Shown piece after piece: positions 51,000-59,734 of a stretch of DNA of 64,000 nt. The first letter of the stretch is position 1. Each line of letters opens with the position of its first letter. The translations under genes and the position numbers were made by a program. The notes beneath the pieces were generated by a model. That model saw nothing but the letters and a program-made list of their open reading frames with translations, made no database searches and was not told the DNA's origin. Origin of the DNA: Nostoc sp. TCL26-01 (lineage in GTDB: Bacteria > Cyanobacteriota > Cyanobacteriia > Cyanobacteriales > Nostocaceae); the NCBI RefSeq assembly GCF_013393945.1, contig NZ_CP040297.1, positions 4,186,001 through 4,250,000 on the forward strand, in the 5' to 3' direction.

Positions 51000-52678
51000 T
51001 CATATGCCCGATCATGTCGCCAGAGTTTATATAGCTGGTTTGCGGGCATCGTCAAATATAAAATATCACCTTCATTGAGGTAAATTCCGAGTAAATCCCA
51101 ACCGTGGACACGCTGATTATTGGTTTCTACATATAGGGGTACAAAGTCAGCAGCGATCGCAATATCTTTGACTAAGTGATGGCAAAAAGGATGTAATGGT
51201 GTGATTAATGTGGCAAAAGCTACCCAGAGGCGATCGCCTATAATCCCATTTCCCAAAATTCGCCCACCTAACGCCGCCGCCGCGTAAGCTGGGGCTGCTA
51301 ATTCGGCGGAACTGAGTACGGCTTCAAAGTCAAATAGCTGTTGGGCCATGCCGGCAAAATCAGGATCGGCATAGTGGACGATGACGGGAATTTTCGGTGC
51401 TAAACCTTTGGCTTTGAGGGCAATCTCTAGGTTAGTGGCATCATTGGTTGTTACAGCTAGTACGGCGGCGGCGGAGTCGAGATTGCTGGTTTTGAGGATG
51501 GTACGGAAGCTAGCATCGCCTTGAATTACGGGAATACCCAATCCACGTACAGAGTTGACGTATTTGTTATTGGAATCTGTTTCAATGACTACCACTTCGT
51601 AACCACTAGTGTGGAGTTGCTGGACAATTTTGCTACCAATCCCACTTAAGCCACAGACGATGTAGTGATAACGTTGGGGAATCCGGGCAGCATCCCAAAA
51701 TTGCTTGAAGCGGTTCCCCAAGACAAAATCCGTCAGCATGGCATACCACACACCAATCACCACTGCCCCCACTAGCATCATGACGACGGTGAATAATTTG
51801 ATACTGTTGGGCGCGTTTTCTGCCACTTTGTCATTTCCGCCTGCCCCAGTAATCATGCCTACAGAGAAATAGAGTGCATCGACTACAGATAAACTCAATT
51901 CAGCAGACATATAAGTGATTGTGGCAGTGATAATAATTACTAATAAAATGAGCGCTCCGACAATTACCGATTGCCCATGTTGCTGAAATTGCCGTAGACT
52001 AGTGAGGACTTTGAGGAATTTTTTAATTAAGGATCTGCGAGTAGAACGGATACGCGGTTGAATAGCCACAATTAGGCGATCGCCTACTTTTAATTCTTGC
52101 TCAGATAGCACTGCCGCGACTAAATTGATCTCACCTTCTACAGGCAAGTAATAAATCGGCATTTGGGTTTGATCTTCCCACAAATCATTGAGCTTGCGAC
52201 CCCACCAAGGATGGTTTTCATCAATATATTCTTCTTGAATCAGCCAAGTCTGCTCATATAATTTAATCTGCCCAATAGCTTGATTACCTAAAGCCGCAAA
52301 AGTCAATAATGGTGCTGCCAATCCGACAACACTCATGCTGAGGTGATCTGGCAGTGTTTGATCTAGGCGATCGCCTAAATTAGTATTATAAAAACGGTTA
52401 ATAATCCGAATGTGGGGATTTAATATGCGTGCTTGCATCATAATTGACAAATTTACCGCATCATCCGAGCCAGCTATGACTAAAGTATGTGCTTGCTGAA
52501 TTTCGGCTGCTGTCAATGTAGCCGCCGCGTGTAAATTGCCGACGATTATATCTCCTCCGGTTTCATTAGGGATAGGTTTATGATGAATTCCTACCACAAA
52601 TGCCCCTTGTTGTCTCAACAAACGGAAGATTTTATATCCAGTACGTCCTAAGCCACAAACAATAATTCGAGGTTTCAT
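50987..52678 (-). CDS. TrkA-N / two-TM ion-channel protein with two Rossmann domains
   Basis: A 563-residue protein. The N-terminal RCK/TrkA-N domain has PRIIVCGLGRTGYKIFRLL (GxGxxG) and a second site-like segment; a TrkA-C-like region follows. A pair of TM helices at about 235-315 flanks a pore-loop-like sequence VVDALYFSVGMITGAGGND, and then comes a second TrkA-N domain (HYIVCGLSGIGSKIVQQL, VVVIETDSN, VIQGDASFRTIL). The layout is that of a ligand-gated potassium channel subunit, but the usual TVGYG filter is replaced by TGAGG. It may be a channel of altered selectivity or a sensor. Its C-terminal residues come from heptamer repeats. Confidence 0.82.
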   Translation of the reverse strand: MKPRIIVCGLGRTGYKIFRLLRQQGAFVVGIHHKPIPNETGGDIIVGNLHAAATLTAAEIQQAHTLVIAGSDDAVNLSIMMQARILNPHIRIINRFYNTNLGDRLDQTLPDHLSMSVVGLAAPLLTFAALGNQAIGQIKLYEQTWLIQEEYIDENHPWWGRKLNDLWEDQTQMPIYYLPVEGEINLVAAVLSEQELKVGDRLIVAIQPRIRSTRRSLIKKFLKVLTSLRQFQQHGQSVIVGALILLVIIITATITYMSAELSLSVVDALYFSVGMITGAGGNDKVAENAPNSIKLFTVVMMLVGAVVIGVWYAMLTDFVLGNRFKQFWDAARIPQRYHYIVCGLSGIGSKIVQQLHTSGYEVVVIETDSNNKYVNSVRGLGIPVIQGDASFRTILKTSNLDSAAAVLAVTTNDATNLEIALKAKGLAPKIPVIVHYADPDFAGMAQQLFDFEAVLSSAELAAPAYAAAALGGRILGNGIIGDRLWVAFATLITPLHPFCHHLVKDIAIAADFVPLYVETNNQRVHGWDLLGIYLNEGDILYLTMPANQLYKLWRHDRAYDRNS

Positions 52679-53153
52679 GTAATAGCAGCATAATTACAGG
52701 CAGGGCTGCATTTCTATTGATTAATCAACATTGTGGCTCACTTCCTATCAATAGAACTGTAACTAGAAGCACGTTGGTAAAAGGTAAGTGCTAATCAGTT
52801 TTTTTCTTCTTTGACATCTTAATCTTGTGTTTTAGTATCTTAGTAGTTAAATAAATTACTTTTTCTACCACAAAGACACTAAGACACAGAGAAGTTTATC
52901 ACTGGAAATCAGGATGTTAATGTCATTTTGAGTGGGTTAACCTTACACCATTTCACGAAAAATATGACGCAGATCCAAATCCGGTAACCTATACCAATTC
53001 TCACTTTCTTAATTTTGAATTTTGAATTTTGAATTTTGAATTGGTATTACACCCTAGCAGGGTATGAAGATATCTTTTTTTTACACTTTTCGCTACACTT
53101 ACGCAGCTAATGTTATTGTAAAAAATATTAAATAATCAATATTATTAACGTAA
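52679..53153. other. Intergenic region with small repeats
   Basis: About 475 bp. It includes the word CCACAAAGACACTAAGACAC near 52870, a type of dispersed repeat common in these genomes as I recall, and a 57-bp inverted-end element (52991-53047). No gene. Confidence 0.5.
52991..53047. repeat. Small inverted-end element with heptamer array inside
   Basis: ATACCAATTC (52991-53000) and GAATTGGTAT (53038-53047) are perfect inverted ends. Between them lie four exact TTTTGAA heptamers (53013-53040). Confidence 0.75.
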
Positions 53154-53849
53154 ATGACTCAAGTTTATCCTCATCCCGATTTACCTCAATCAGCGTCGTT
53201 AAATATCCTCATCATTGATGACCATCAGTTAATCTTGAATGGAACCTATAGCTTACTTCAGCAAGAATATCCCACCGCAGATATTGTCAAAGTTAAAACG
53301 GCGATCGCTGCTTTAAAGGAAATTGCTAGTTGTCGGTTTGACTTGATTGTGATGGATTTATCGATACCTGAACAAGCAGGAGTAATAGCTCAAATTGATA
53401 CTGGTATTAGTCTATTACAAAAGTTACTTCGGCAATATAGTCAGTCTAATTTTTTAGTTCAAAGTAGTTATGTCAAGGCTTTAATTAGAATTAAACACGA
53501 GATCGATGAGCATCAAGGCGGATTTGCGATCGTTGATAAAGAATTATCAGAATCAGAAATTATCACTCGTGTCAAGATTGCTCTCCAAGGGGGAACTCAT
53601 ACCAAAGATATTAAGAGTGGATGGGAATTTAAACCAGAGTGGTTAGATGTTTTAAGACTAGCGTTTGAAGAAGGATTAACAGATAGACTCATTGCCGAAC
53701 GTATGTATAAGTCTGAGAGAGCAGTCCGGACGTATTGGACAAAAATTCAAGATGTATTGGGTATTTATCCAGAAGATTGTAAAAAAGCCGGTCAGAATAT
53801 GCGTATCCAGACAGAGATTCGCGCCCGACAAGCAGGATTAATTGATTAA
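53154..53849 (+). CDS. Response regulator with LuxR-like HTH
   Basis: A 231-residue NarL-like regulator. The receiver domain (about residues 15-140) starts LNILIIDDHQLILNG (acidic pocket), has the phospho-acceptor in DLIVMDLSIPE and a late Lys in GGFAIVDKELSESE. The C-terminal half (about 155-231) is a helix-turn-helix resembling the LuxR/NarL type (EGLTDRLIAERMYKSERAVRTYWTKIQ). It overlaps in context with the CHASE2 histidine kinase encoded 26 bp downstream, so the two form a two-component pair. Target genes are unknown but may include the neighbouring surface and protease genes. Confidence 0.88.
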   Translation: MTQVYPHPDLPQSASLNILIIDDHQLILNGTYSLLQQEYPTADIVKVKTAIAALKEIASCRFDLIVMDLSIPEQAGVIAQIDTGISLLQKLLRQYSQSNFLVQSSYVKALIRIKHEIDEHQGGFAIVDKELSESEIITRVKIALQGGTHTKDIKSGWEFKPEWLDVLRLAFEEGLTDRLIAERMYKSERAVRTYWTKIQDVLGIYPEDCKKAGQNMRIQTEIRARQAGLID

Positions 53850-53875
53850 TTATTTATCTGAAAAATCATCATATC

Positions 53876-55780
53876 GTGTTACCTAAAAAAATTACCAGAG
53901 AAATTGAGATTTGGCAACGGGCAGCAATGCCAGGATTTTTGATTTTAACTATTGTGATAATTGCGAGATTATCTGGGTGGTTACAAGTTTTTGAGTGGAT
54001 GATGTTAGACACCTTTTTGCGTTATCGTCCTGACGAAAAACCTGATGATCAAGTGGTAATTATTGGTGTAAATGACCAGGATATTCGGAGTATGGAAAGC
54101 TATCCAATCTCTGATAAAAATCTTGCTCAGTTGATTAAGACATTACAAAAATATCAGCCCGTTGCTATTGGTCTGGATATTGTTCGGGATATACCTGTTC
54201 CACCTGGTTATCCAGAATTAGTCAATGTTTTTCAGACAAATAAAAATTTAATTGCTATTGAAAAAATCTTACCCCCAGATGAAATTTTTCCGCCTGCTGC
54301 ACTACCATCTACACAAGTTGGGTTTTCTGACATTATCCCCGATGAAGATGGTAAATATCGGCGTTACCTACTTTGGACTCCATCATCTAAAAATCCGCAA
54401 AACTATGATGAAGCTAAGTATTCTCTATCTTTACGTTTAGCGATCGCTTATTTAGCGGCTCAGGGAATAAATATTGAAACTGGTAAAAATGACCAGGAAA
54501 CTATTAGATTTAATCATGTAGAAATCTCACGATTTACATCAAATTTTGGGGGATATGTAGGAGGTAATGATACTGGCTTAAAAACTTTAGTCAATTTTAG
54601 GAGTGGTAAAGAGCCATTTCGAGTTTTATCATTTACTGATATTAAAAATAGTAATTTTAATCCCCAATGGTTACAGGGTAAAATAGTCTTAATTGGTATT
54701 ACTGCGGCTAGTGTTCCTGATGTGGTGAATTCTGGGGTGATCGCCCAAACAAAGCTACCTGGAGAAATTTCGGGAGTTGAGTTTCATGCTCATGTTTGTT
54801 CACAAATAATTCAGGCTGTGATCAGTGGGCGATCGCAACTAAAATCTTGGTCAGAAACTTGTGAATATTTATGGATAATCTTATGGGGATTTGTGCCAAT
54901 GATCATTGGGCGCATGACACAATCAGCCACCAAAAATCTGTTCTTGATGGCATTAGTAATTTGTGGTTTGTTGAGTATCGCTTATCTATTCATTTTGTTT
55001 GGTTGGTGGATTCCCGTAGCCCCAAACTTATTAATTTTAAGTCTGAATGCTATGGGAATAAGTGCATTCGCTTTCTATCAACATGATCAAGCTCAAAAAT
55101 CTAAAATTAATGAGCGACAATACGCAATTGAACAAGCATTTAACATTATTCATAATGGGCCACTACAAACTCTGGCAAATGTTTTAAGACAGATGCGCAC
55201 TCAAGGGCTATCCGATGAAGAATTAATCTCTCAATTGGAGAAACTTAATTATGAAATTCGTGCTATTGGGGAATATCTCAAACTTAAAGCACTATCACCA
55301 GATGAAAGCCTCCGTTTAGGTAGTCGATTAAAACTGGACTTAAAACGTCCCATTCATGAGCTTTTTTATGAAGTCTATACAAGTACTTTAGAGCGCGATG
55401 ATCTGGCATATTTCCCAGGTATCAAAGTTAAAGTCCGGGCATTTGAACCAATAGATGATAAATACTTAAATTTAGAAATTAAGCGAGAACTTTGTTTATT
55501 TTTAGAAGAAGCTTTATGTAATGTAGGTAAACACGCCGCAGGAGTTAAACGTATTGAAGCCATAGGTTCTCATGAGCGTGGTTATTACCAATTAAGGATT
55601 AAAGATAATGGTGCTGGCATACTGTCATTTGTAGAAAATAAGGGAACAAAGCAACTTAAAAATATCACTAGAAAACTAGGAGGTGACTTTAGGCGTGAGA
55701 GCATTTCTCCCCAGGGAACGTTGTGTGAAATTACCTGGAAACTGAAAAGCTCAAAACTGCAAATCTTTAGTAAAGAATAA
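53876..55780 (+). CDS. CHASE2-domain sensor histidine kinase
   Basis: A 634-residue membrane kinase. An N-terminal TM helix is followed by an extracytoplasmic CHASE2 domain (about residues 35-325; DTFLRYRPDEKPDDQVVIIGV, PVAIGLDIVRD, QWLQGKIVLIG) and then two or three TM helices at about 330-400. The DHp-like region (HNGPLQTLANVLRQMR, His as probable phosphorylation site, HisKA_3-like) leads to the ATPase domain (ELCLFLEEALCNVGKHAAG as N-box, DNGAGI as G1). The start is GTG at 53876. The regulator gene ends 26 bp upstream and the DUF928 gene begins 25 bp downstream, indicating an operon. Confidence 0.88.
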   Translation: MLPKKITREIEIWQRAAMPGFLILTIVIIARLSGWLQVFEWMMLDTFLRYRPDEKPDDQVVIIGVNDQDIRSMESYPISDKNLAQLIKTLQKYQPVAIGLDIVRDIPVPPGYPELVNVFQTNKNLIAIEKILPPDEIFPPAALPSTQVGFSDIIPDEDGKYRRYLLWTPSSKNPQNYDEAKYSLSLRLAIAYLAAQGINIETGKNDQETIRFNHVEISRFTSNFGGYVGGNDTGLKTLVNFRSGKEPFRVLSFTDIKNSNFNPQWLQGKIVLIGITAASVPDVVNSGVIAQTKLPGEISGVEFHAHVCSQIIQAVISGRSQLKSWSETCEYLWIILWGFVPMIIGRMTQSATKNLFLMALVICGLLSIAYLFILFGWWIPVAPNLLILSLNAMGISAFAFYQHDQAQKSKINERQYAIEQAFNIIHNGPLQTLANVLRQMRTQGLSDEELISQLEKLNYEIRAIGEYLKLKALSPDESLRLGSRLKLDLKRPIHELFYEVYTSTLERDDLAYFPGIKVKVRAFEPIDDKYLNLEIKRELCLFLEEALCNVGKHAAGVKRIEAIGSHERGYYQLRIKDNGAGILSFVENKGTKQLKNITRKLGGDFRRESISPQGTLCEITWKLKSSKLQIFSKE

Positions 55781-55805
55781 CATTCATCATTCCCAATCAA
55801 AAACT

Positions 55806-56537
55806 ATGAAAAATCAATTTAAACATCTTTATTATTGGCTATTCTTATTTAGTTTCTTGCTCAAGCTGTTTTTACTAGAAATACCTCTAGCCACTGCTGG
55901 TTTTAAACCACGTAACCCAAAACCTGCTAGTGACTACAGCAGAACAGGCGGCCGTCGAGGCTGTCCCAGTGATAAAATTCCCCTGACATTACTAGCACCA
56001 AAAACATACATTGGTTATACATCTGCTTCTCATCCTACTCTCATAGCTTTTGTATCTGCTTCCCATAAAATTAGATGGAGAATTTTCGAGTTTAATACTA
56101 AAAATATTCCTCAAGAATTAGGTAGTCCAGTAGAACAAAATGTTTCACCGGGAGTATTCCAATTATCATGGACTAAAAACCAACCAGAATTAAAAGCGGG
56201 TAAAAAATATCTCTGGCAAGTGGCGATAATTGATTGTGTAAATTCTTCCTCTAGCAAGTTAGTAGAAAGAGCCGAATTTATGGTTATAGAAATGCCATCT
56301 GTACTTAAAGATAAACTTTTAACTACAGTCAGTCATCAACAGCAAGCAGATATTTATGCAGAATCAGATTTATGGTATGAAGCTTTAGCAACAGCATTAA
56401 AATCTGCTAAATCTGGTCAATTAGGAGATGTAGGCTTAAGTTTAATTCAAGACTTAATGAAATCTGAATTGCCTAAAAAAGAGGAAGAAACACAACAAAT
56501 CCAGCACTTACAAAAAATTATCAATCTAGGAAATTGA
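55806..56537 (+). CDS. DUF928 family secreted protein
   Basis: A 243-residue protein with a signal peptide (about residues 1-30). The DUF928 core includes RTGGRRGCPSDKIPLTLLAP, then IRWRIFEFNTKN and KKYLWQVAIIDC strands. A C-terminal helical segment (LWYEALATALKSAKSGQLGD) follows. DUF928 function is unknown; in cyanobacteria it often travels with CHASE2 kinases, CHAT proteins and two-partner-secretion exoproteins, as here. It is the third gene of the regulator-kinase operon and converges with the CHAT gene. Confidence 0.85.
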   Translation: MKNQFKHLYYWLFLFSFLLKLFLLEIPLATAGFKPRNPKPASDYSRTGGRRGCPSDKIPLTLLAPKTYIGYTSASHPTLIAFVSASHKIRWRIFEFNTKNIPQELGSPVEQNVSPGVFQLSWTKNQPELKAGKKYLWQVAIIDCVNSSSSKLVERAEFMVIEMPSVLKDKLLTTVSHQQQADIYAESDLWYEALATALKSAKSGQLGDVGLSLIQDLMKSELPKKEEETQQIQHLQKIINLGN

Positions 56538-56582
56538 GATTGAGTATGCAAATACTCTGGAAGAAATGTGGCTAGTTTTTTA

Positions 56583-59312
56583 CTATAACCAATTACCAAT
56601 CATAATAAACGGGGCCCAGTAATATGGATGAGTGTACTGGTCGTTAATTTCATTTTCCTGAGCATTAATTAACTTTACCTGCGCTGCTTGCAAAGCTTGT
56701 GCTTTACTCATACCAGATTTACGTAAATTATGATAAAACTCAGCCACGATATCTGCGGTAGAATCATCACCTACAGGCCATAAAGAAGCCATTGCACTCT
56801 TAGCACCGGCTTGCAATGCCACACCAGCTAAACCTAGAGTTGCCCGGTCATCTCCAACTGCTGTTTCACAAGCAGTTAAGGCTAAGAGTTCAACTGAATT
56901 AGCAGTATTACTAGATTGACGCAGGAGTATTTCGAGTTGATTGATTGTCAGTTTATTGTTGTCGCCTGTAACTAAAAATGTATCTTCTGGAATAATCCCA
57001 AACTGGGCATGAGTGGCAATGTGAATGATAGGATATGTAGTGTTTTTGATTTCTTTGGCTAATTTATCAGTAATGAAATCCTGATTTTCTAGTTTTTTAT
57101 ATTCAGGAAATTCTTTTTGAATCGCTTGGATTTCCAAAGGAACGCTAGTTAGTTTAGGAAATATCTGCTCATCAATTTTTGCTTCTTGTGTCACAGCTAA
57201 AACTAAGGCTTTGCTTGATTGTAAACTTCGTTGTTTAGCGGTGGTTAGTTGTAAGCTGGGAATTGTAGCGATCGCATATTTTTGAATCAGATATTTTTTG
57301 GCTATTTTGTCATATAATGCGGCTAGAGGTAGGTTACGTAAAAAGCCATCGGGAACAAATACTAGAGTTTTAATTTGCTCTGGATTAAAATATTGTTCTA
57401 ATGGACGAATAATTAAGTCATATAACTTTTCTGCTTGAGTTGTATCGTATATAAATGTTTCTTGTCCAGCAATTATCCCCTGACGAAAATTGCTAATTTC
57501 CTCTTTAAATTTTTCTTTGCTCGTCAATAGCCAATGTAAATGTTTTTCTTGATTGGGTAAACTAATCAAGATCCCAGTTTTATCATCTAAGATAATAGAA
57601 CTAATAACCACAGTCTCCTGATTTAAAGTTTGGTCGGTATTTTGATTATTCACAGAGGCAATAATGCAATCATTACCAAAATAATTTTGAATTTCTGCTA
57701 CTCGTAATGAGTTAATCGTCTCTAAAGCACTATCTAAAGCAGTACTAGATTTTTGAGAACTTTTAACATTTGCCGTAGCTAACTCTAATTGGATCTGTGC
57801 TAGCTGACGATAAATAGGCTCAACAATATCACGAAAATCAAATTGAAAATCTCGATCAGCAATTAAAATATCGCTGCGTAATTGTTCTAATGTATGATAA
57901 GCTCTCTGATAAAACAGCAATGCTTGACTAGGTTGATTTTGCTTTGGGTTTTGGAGAATTCTCGCAGCTTGCCATTCCCATAAATATAAACTATCTTTAG
58001 CTTGCAATTTTTGATCAGCTACCCATATAGCTTTTTGCGTCAATTCCCAAGCTTGTTGATAAGCTTGATGACATTCATAAAAATGTCCCATAGCACCTAA
58101 AGCATAAGATTCGGAACGTGAATCTTGGATTTTTTGGGCGATATTGATAGCCTGATTTAATAGTTCTCGCACTGGGACATCAGGAATTATGCCCTTAGTT
58201 GGACATTGAGTTAATGGTGATATTAATTCTGTTCCTGTAGCAAACAAGTTTGCTAAATCAATCGTTGCATATATTTTGTTGATAGCATCTGGTGATTTAT
58301 TCAGAATTGCTAGCGCCTGCTGGATATTTTCTTGAGCTAAATTGCTATTTTGTGAGCGATAAGCTAACTTAGCTAAATTTAATAAACTGCGCAGTTCACC
58401 AGTTTTATCATTTTGCTGACGAGCTGCGGCAATACTCAATTGTAAATATTTTTCCGCTTGACGATAATCATCTAGAGAATTTTCTTGAAATTTACTAGCG
58501 TTAACAATACCCTGTTGTTGGGCTGAATTAGCGCGTAAATTCCAAAGTTGAGCGCGACTGGCATAGGCATTACCTAAACTATTGAATATAGCAGCACTAT
58601 ATATTTGATTATTACCATGTTGAGCCGCTAGGAGATAGGCGATCGCTAAACCATAATTCCCCTTCAGACGATATGCTTCCCCCACACTACCTAAAGCCGC
58701 AATTTTGCCTTGTTGATCCTTTTGTTCGCTCGCTATTTGAATGGCACTTCCTGTTTGACAATCTAATTTTTCTAGAGGTGTGGTTGTCACTCCACATAAC
58801 AGATTAATTGCTTTTTTAGTTTGACCAATACCACTATAAATTTGCGCTATTTCTGTCAGCGATCGCCCAACTTTTTGCCCGTTGTTTTGTGAGCGATAAT
58901 CAGCTATTAGCTGTTCCCAATAACTCAAAGCCGATTCGACATTACCCACCTGTTGATAGGCTCTGGCTAAATTTTCTCTGACAATAGCTATCTGGCGATC
59001 GCTCTTATTTTTTTGATATATATTTAAAGCTGATTGCCAAGCTTGAATCGCATCTTGAAAGTCACCTGTTTGATAACTAGCAACACCTCGATTCACCAAT
59101 TGCACAGCATCAGTAGCTTGAGCATTAACTAAGTTTTCTGAATGCAGATTTCCTAACCAGATAAAGAATGTCAGACTGACGAAAAATATTAATGCGAGCC
59201 AAGAAGCTGTAAATGATTTTAAACCCTGATTAAACACAAAATAATTACAAAAATAATTTGATTTGATTATACCTTTGTTGCCACTTCCATAGTGGTTAAA
59301 TTTAATTAACAA
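56583..59312 (-). CDS. CHAT-domain protein with TPR repeats, exported
   Basis: About 909 residues. A hydrophobic stretch (LALIFFVSLTFFIWLG) near residues 40-56, followed by NAQA, suggests a signal peptide or anchor. TPR repeats (RGVASYQTGDFQDAIQAWQS and following) fill about 70-500. The C-terminal CHAT domain carries the caspase-like dyad: His in PIIHIATHAQFG near 765 and Cys in LLALTACETAVGD near 815, both present. CHAT proteases are related to separases and caspases. The frame begins at a TTG with no in-frame ATG, so the start is uncertain. It converges with the DUF928 gene. Confidence 0.85.
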   Translation of the reverse strand: MLIKFNHYGSGNKGIIKSNYFCNYFVFNQGLKSFTASWLALIFFVSLTFFIWLGNLHSENLVNAQATDAVQLVNRGVASYQTGDFQDAIQAWQSALNIYQKNKSDRQIAIVRENLARAYQQVGNVESALSYWEQLIADYRSQNNGQKVGRSLTEIAQIYSGIGQTKKAINLLCGVTTTPLEKLDCQTGSAIQIASEQKDQQGKIAALGSVGEAYRLKGNYGLAIAYLLAAQHGNNQIYSAAIFNSLGNAYASRAQLWNLRANSAQQQGIVNASKFQENSLDDYRQAEKYLQLSIAAARQQNDKTGELRSLLNLAKLAYRSQNSNLAQENIQQALAILNKSPDAINKIYATIDLANLFATGTELISPLTQCPTKGIIPDVPVRELLNQAINIAQKIQDSRSESYALGAMGHFYECHQAYQQAWELTQKAIWVADQKLQAKDSLYLWEWQAARILQNPKQNQPSQALLFYQRAYHTLEQLRSDILIADRDFQFDFRDIVEPIYRQLAQIQLELATANVKSSQKSSTALDSALETINSLRVAEIQNYFGNDCIIASVNNQNTDQTLNQETVVISSIILDDKTGILISLPNQEKHLHWLLTSKEKFKEEISNFRQGIIAGQETFIYDTTQAEKLYDLIIRPLEQYFNPEQIKTLVFVPDGFLRNLPLAALYDKIAKKYLIQKYAIATIPSLQLTTAKQRSLQSSKALVLAVTQEAKIDEQIFPKLTSVPLEIQAIQKEFPEYKKLENQDFITDKLAKEIKNTTYPIIHIATHAQFGIIPEDTFLVTGDNNKLTINQLEILLRQSSNTANSVELLALTACETAVGDDRATLGLAGVALQAGAKSAMASLWPVGDDSTADIVAEFYHNLRKSGMSKAQALQAAQVKLINAQENEINDQYTHPYYWAPFIMIGNWL

Positions 59313-59734
59313 TCATCCGTATCATCATAAAAATAAATTAACAATACAGTTTTCTGCACTTTTAATTGCCAGAATCTACATTTTACATAGTGCGGCTCAG
59401 TTGTAAACTCTAGTTATGATTGTCGTAGAGTTGTATACCCGGCTAGAAAAATCGCAGTTAGTAGCCCAAATGTGATCCAACTTATTATGTGTCGTTTCCT
59501 TTACTGCCAACTCTACGACTTTCTGTTTTTACCTGAAACACTGAATTGGATAGGCTTCTCCTCAAATTTGTATTAAATAGTAAGACTGTTTCAATCTTAA
59601 ATAAATCACTTTTAACTAAGTTGATTTACAACCATCGAAAGATTTCGATCCTCGACTTATTGAAGAAGCCGGGGATTTTGTGAGTAAATATTTGCTCTGT
59701 TCCGCAAGATGAACAATTTGTTAGTTACAAATTA
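59313..59734. other. Intergenic region
   Basis: About 420 bp. The promoter side of the CHAT gene. Contains one palindromic repeat (59648-59676); no gene is seen. Confidence 0.5.
59648..59676. repeat. Imperfect palindromic repeat
   Basis: ATCCTCGACTT, a short loop, and AAGCCGGGGAT form an imperfect hairpin of a kind common in Nostoc intergenic DNA; followed by TTTTG. It could end transcription in the plus direction, but no gene there needs it. Confidence 0.45.
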
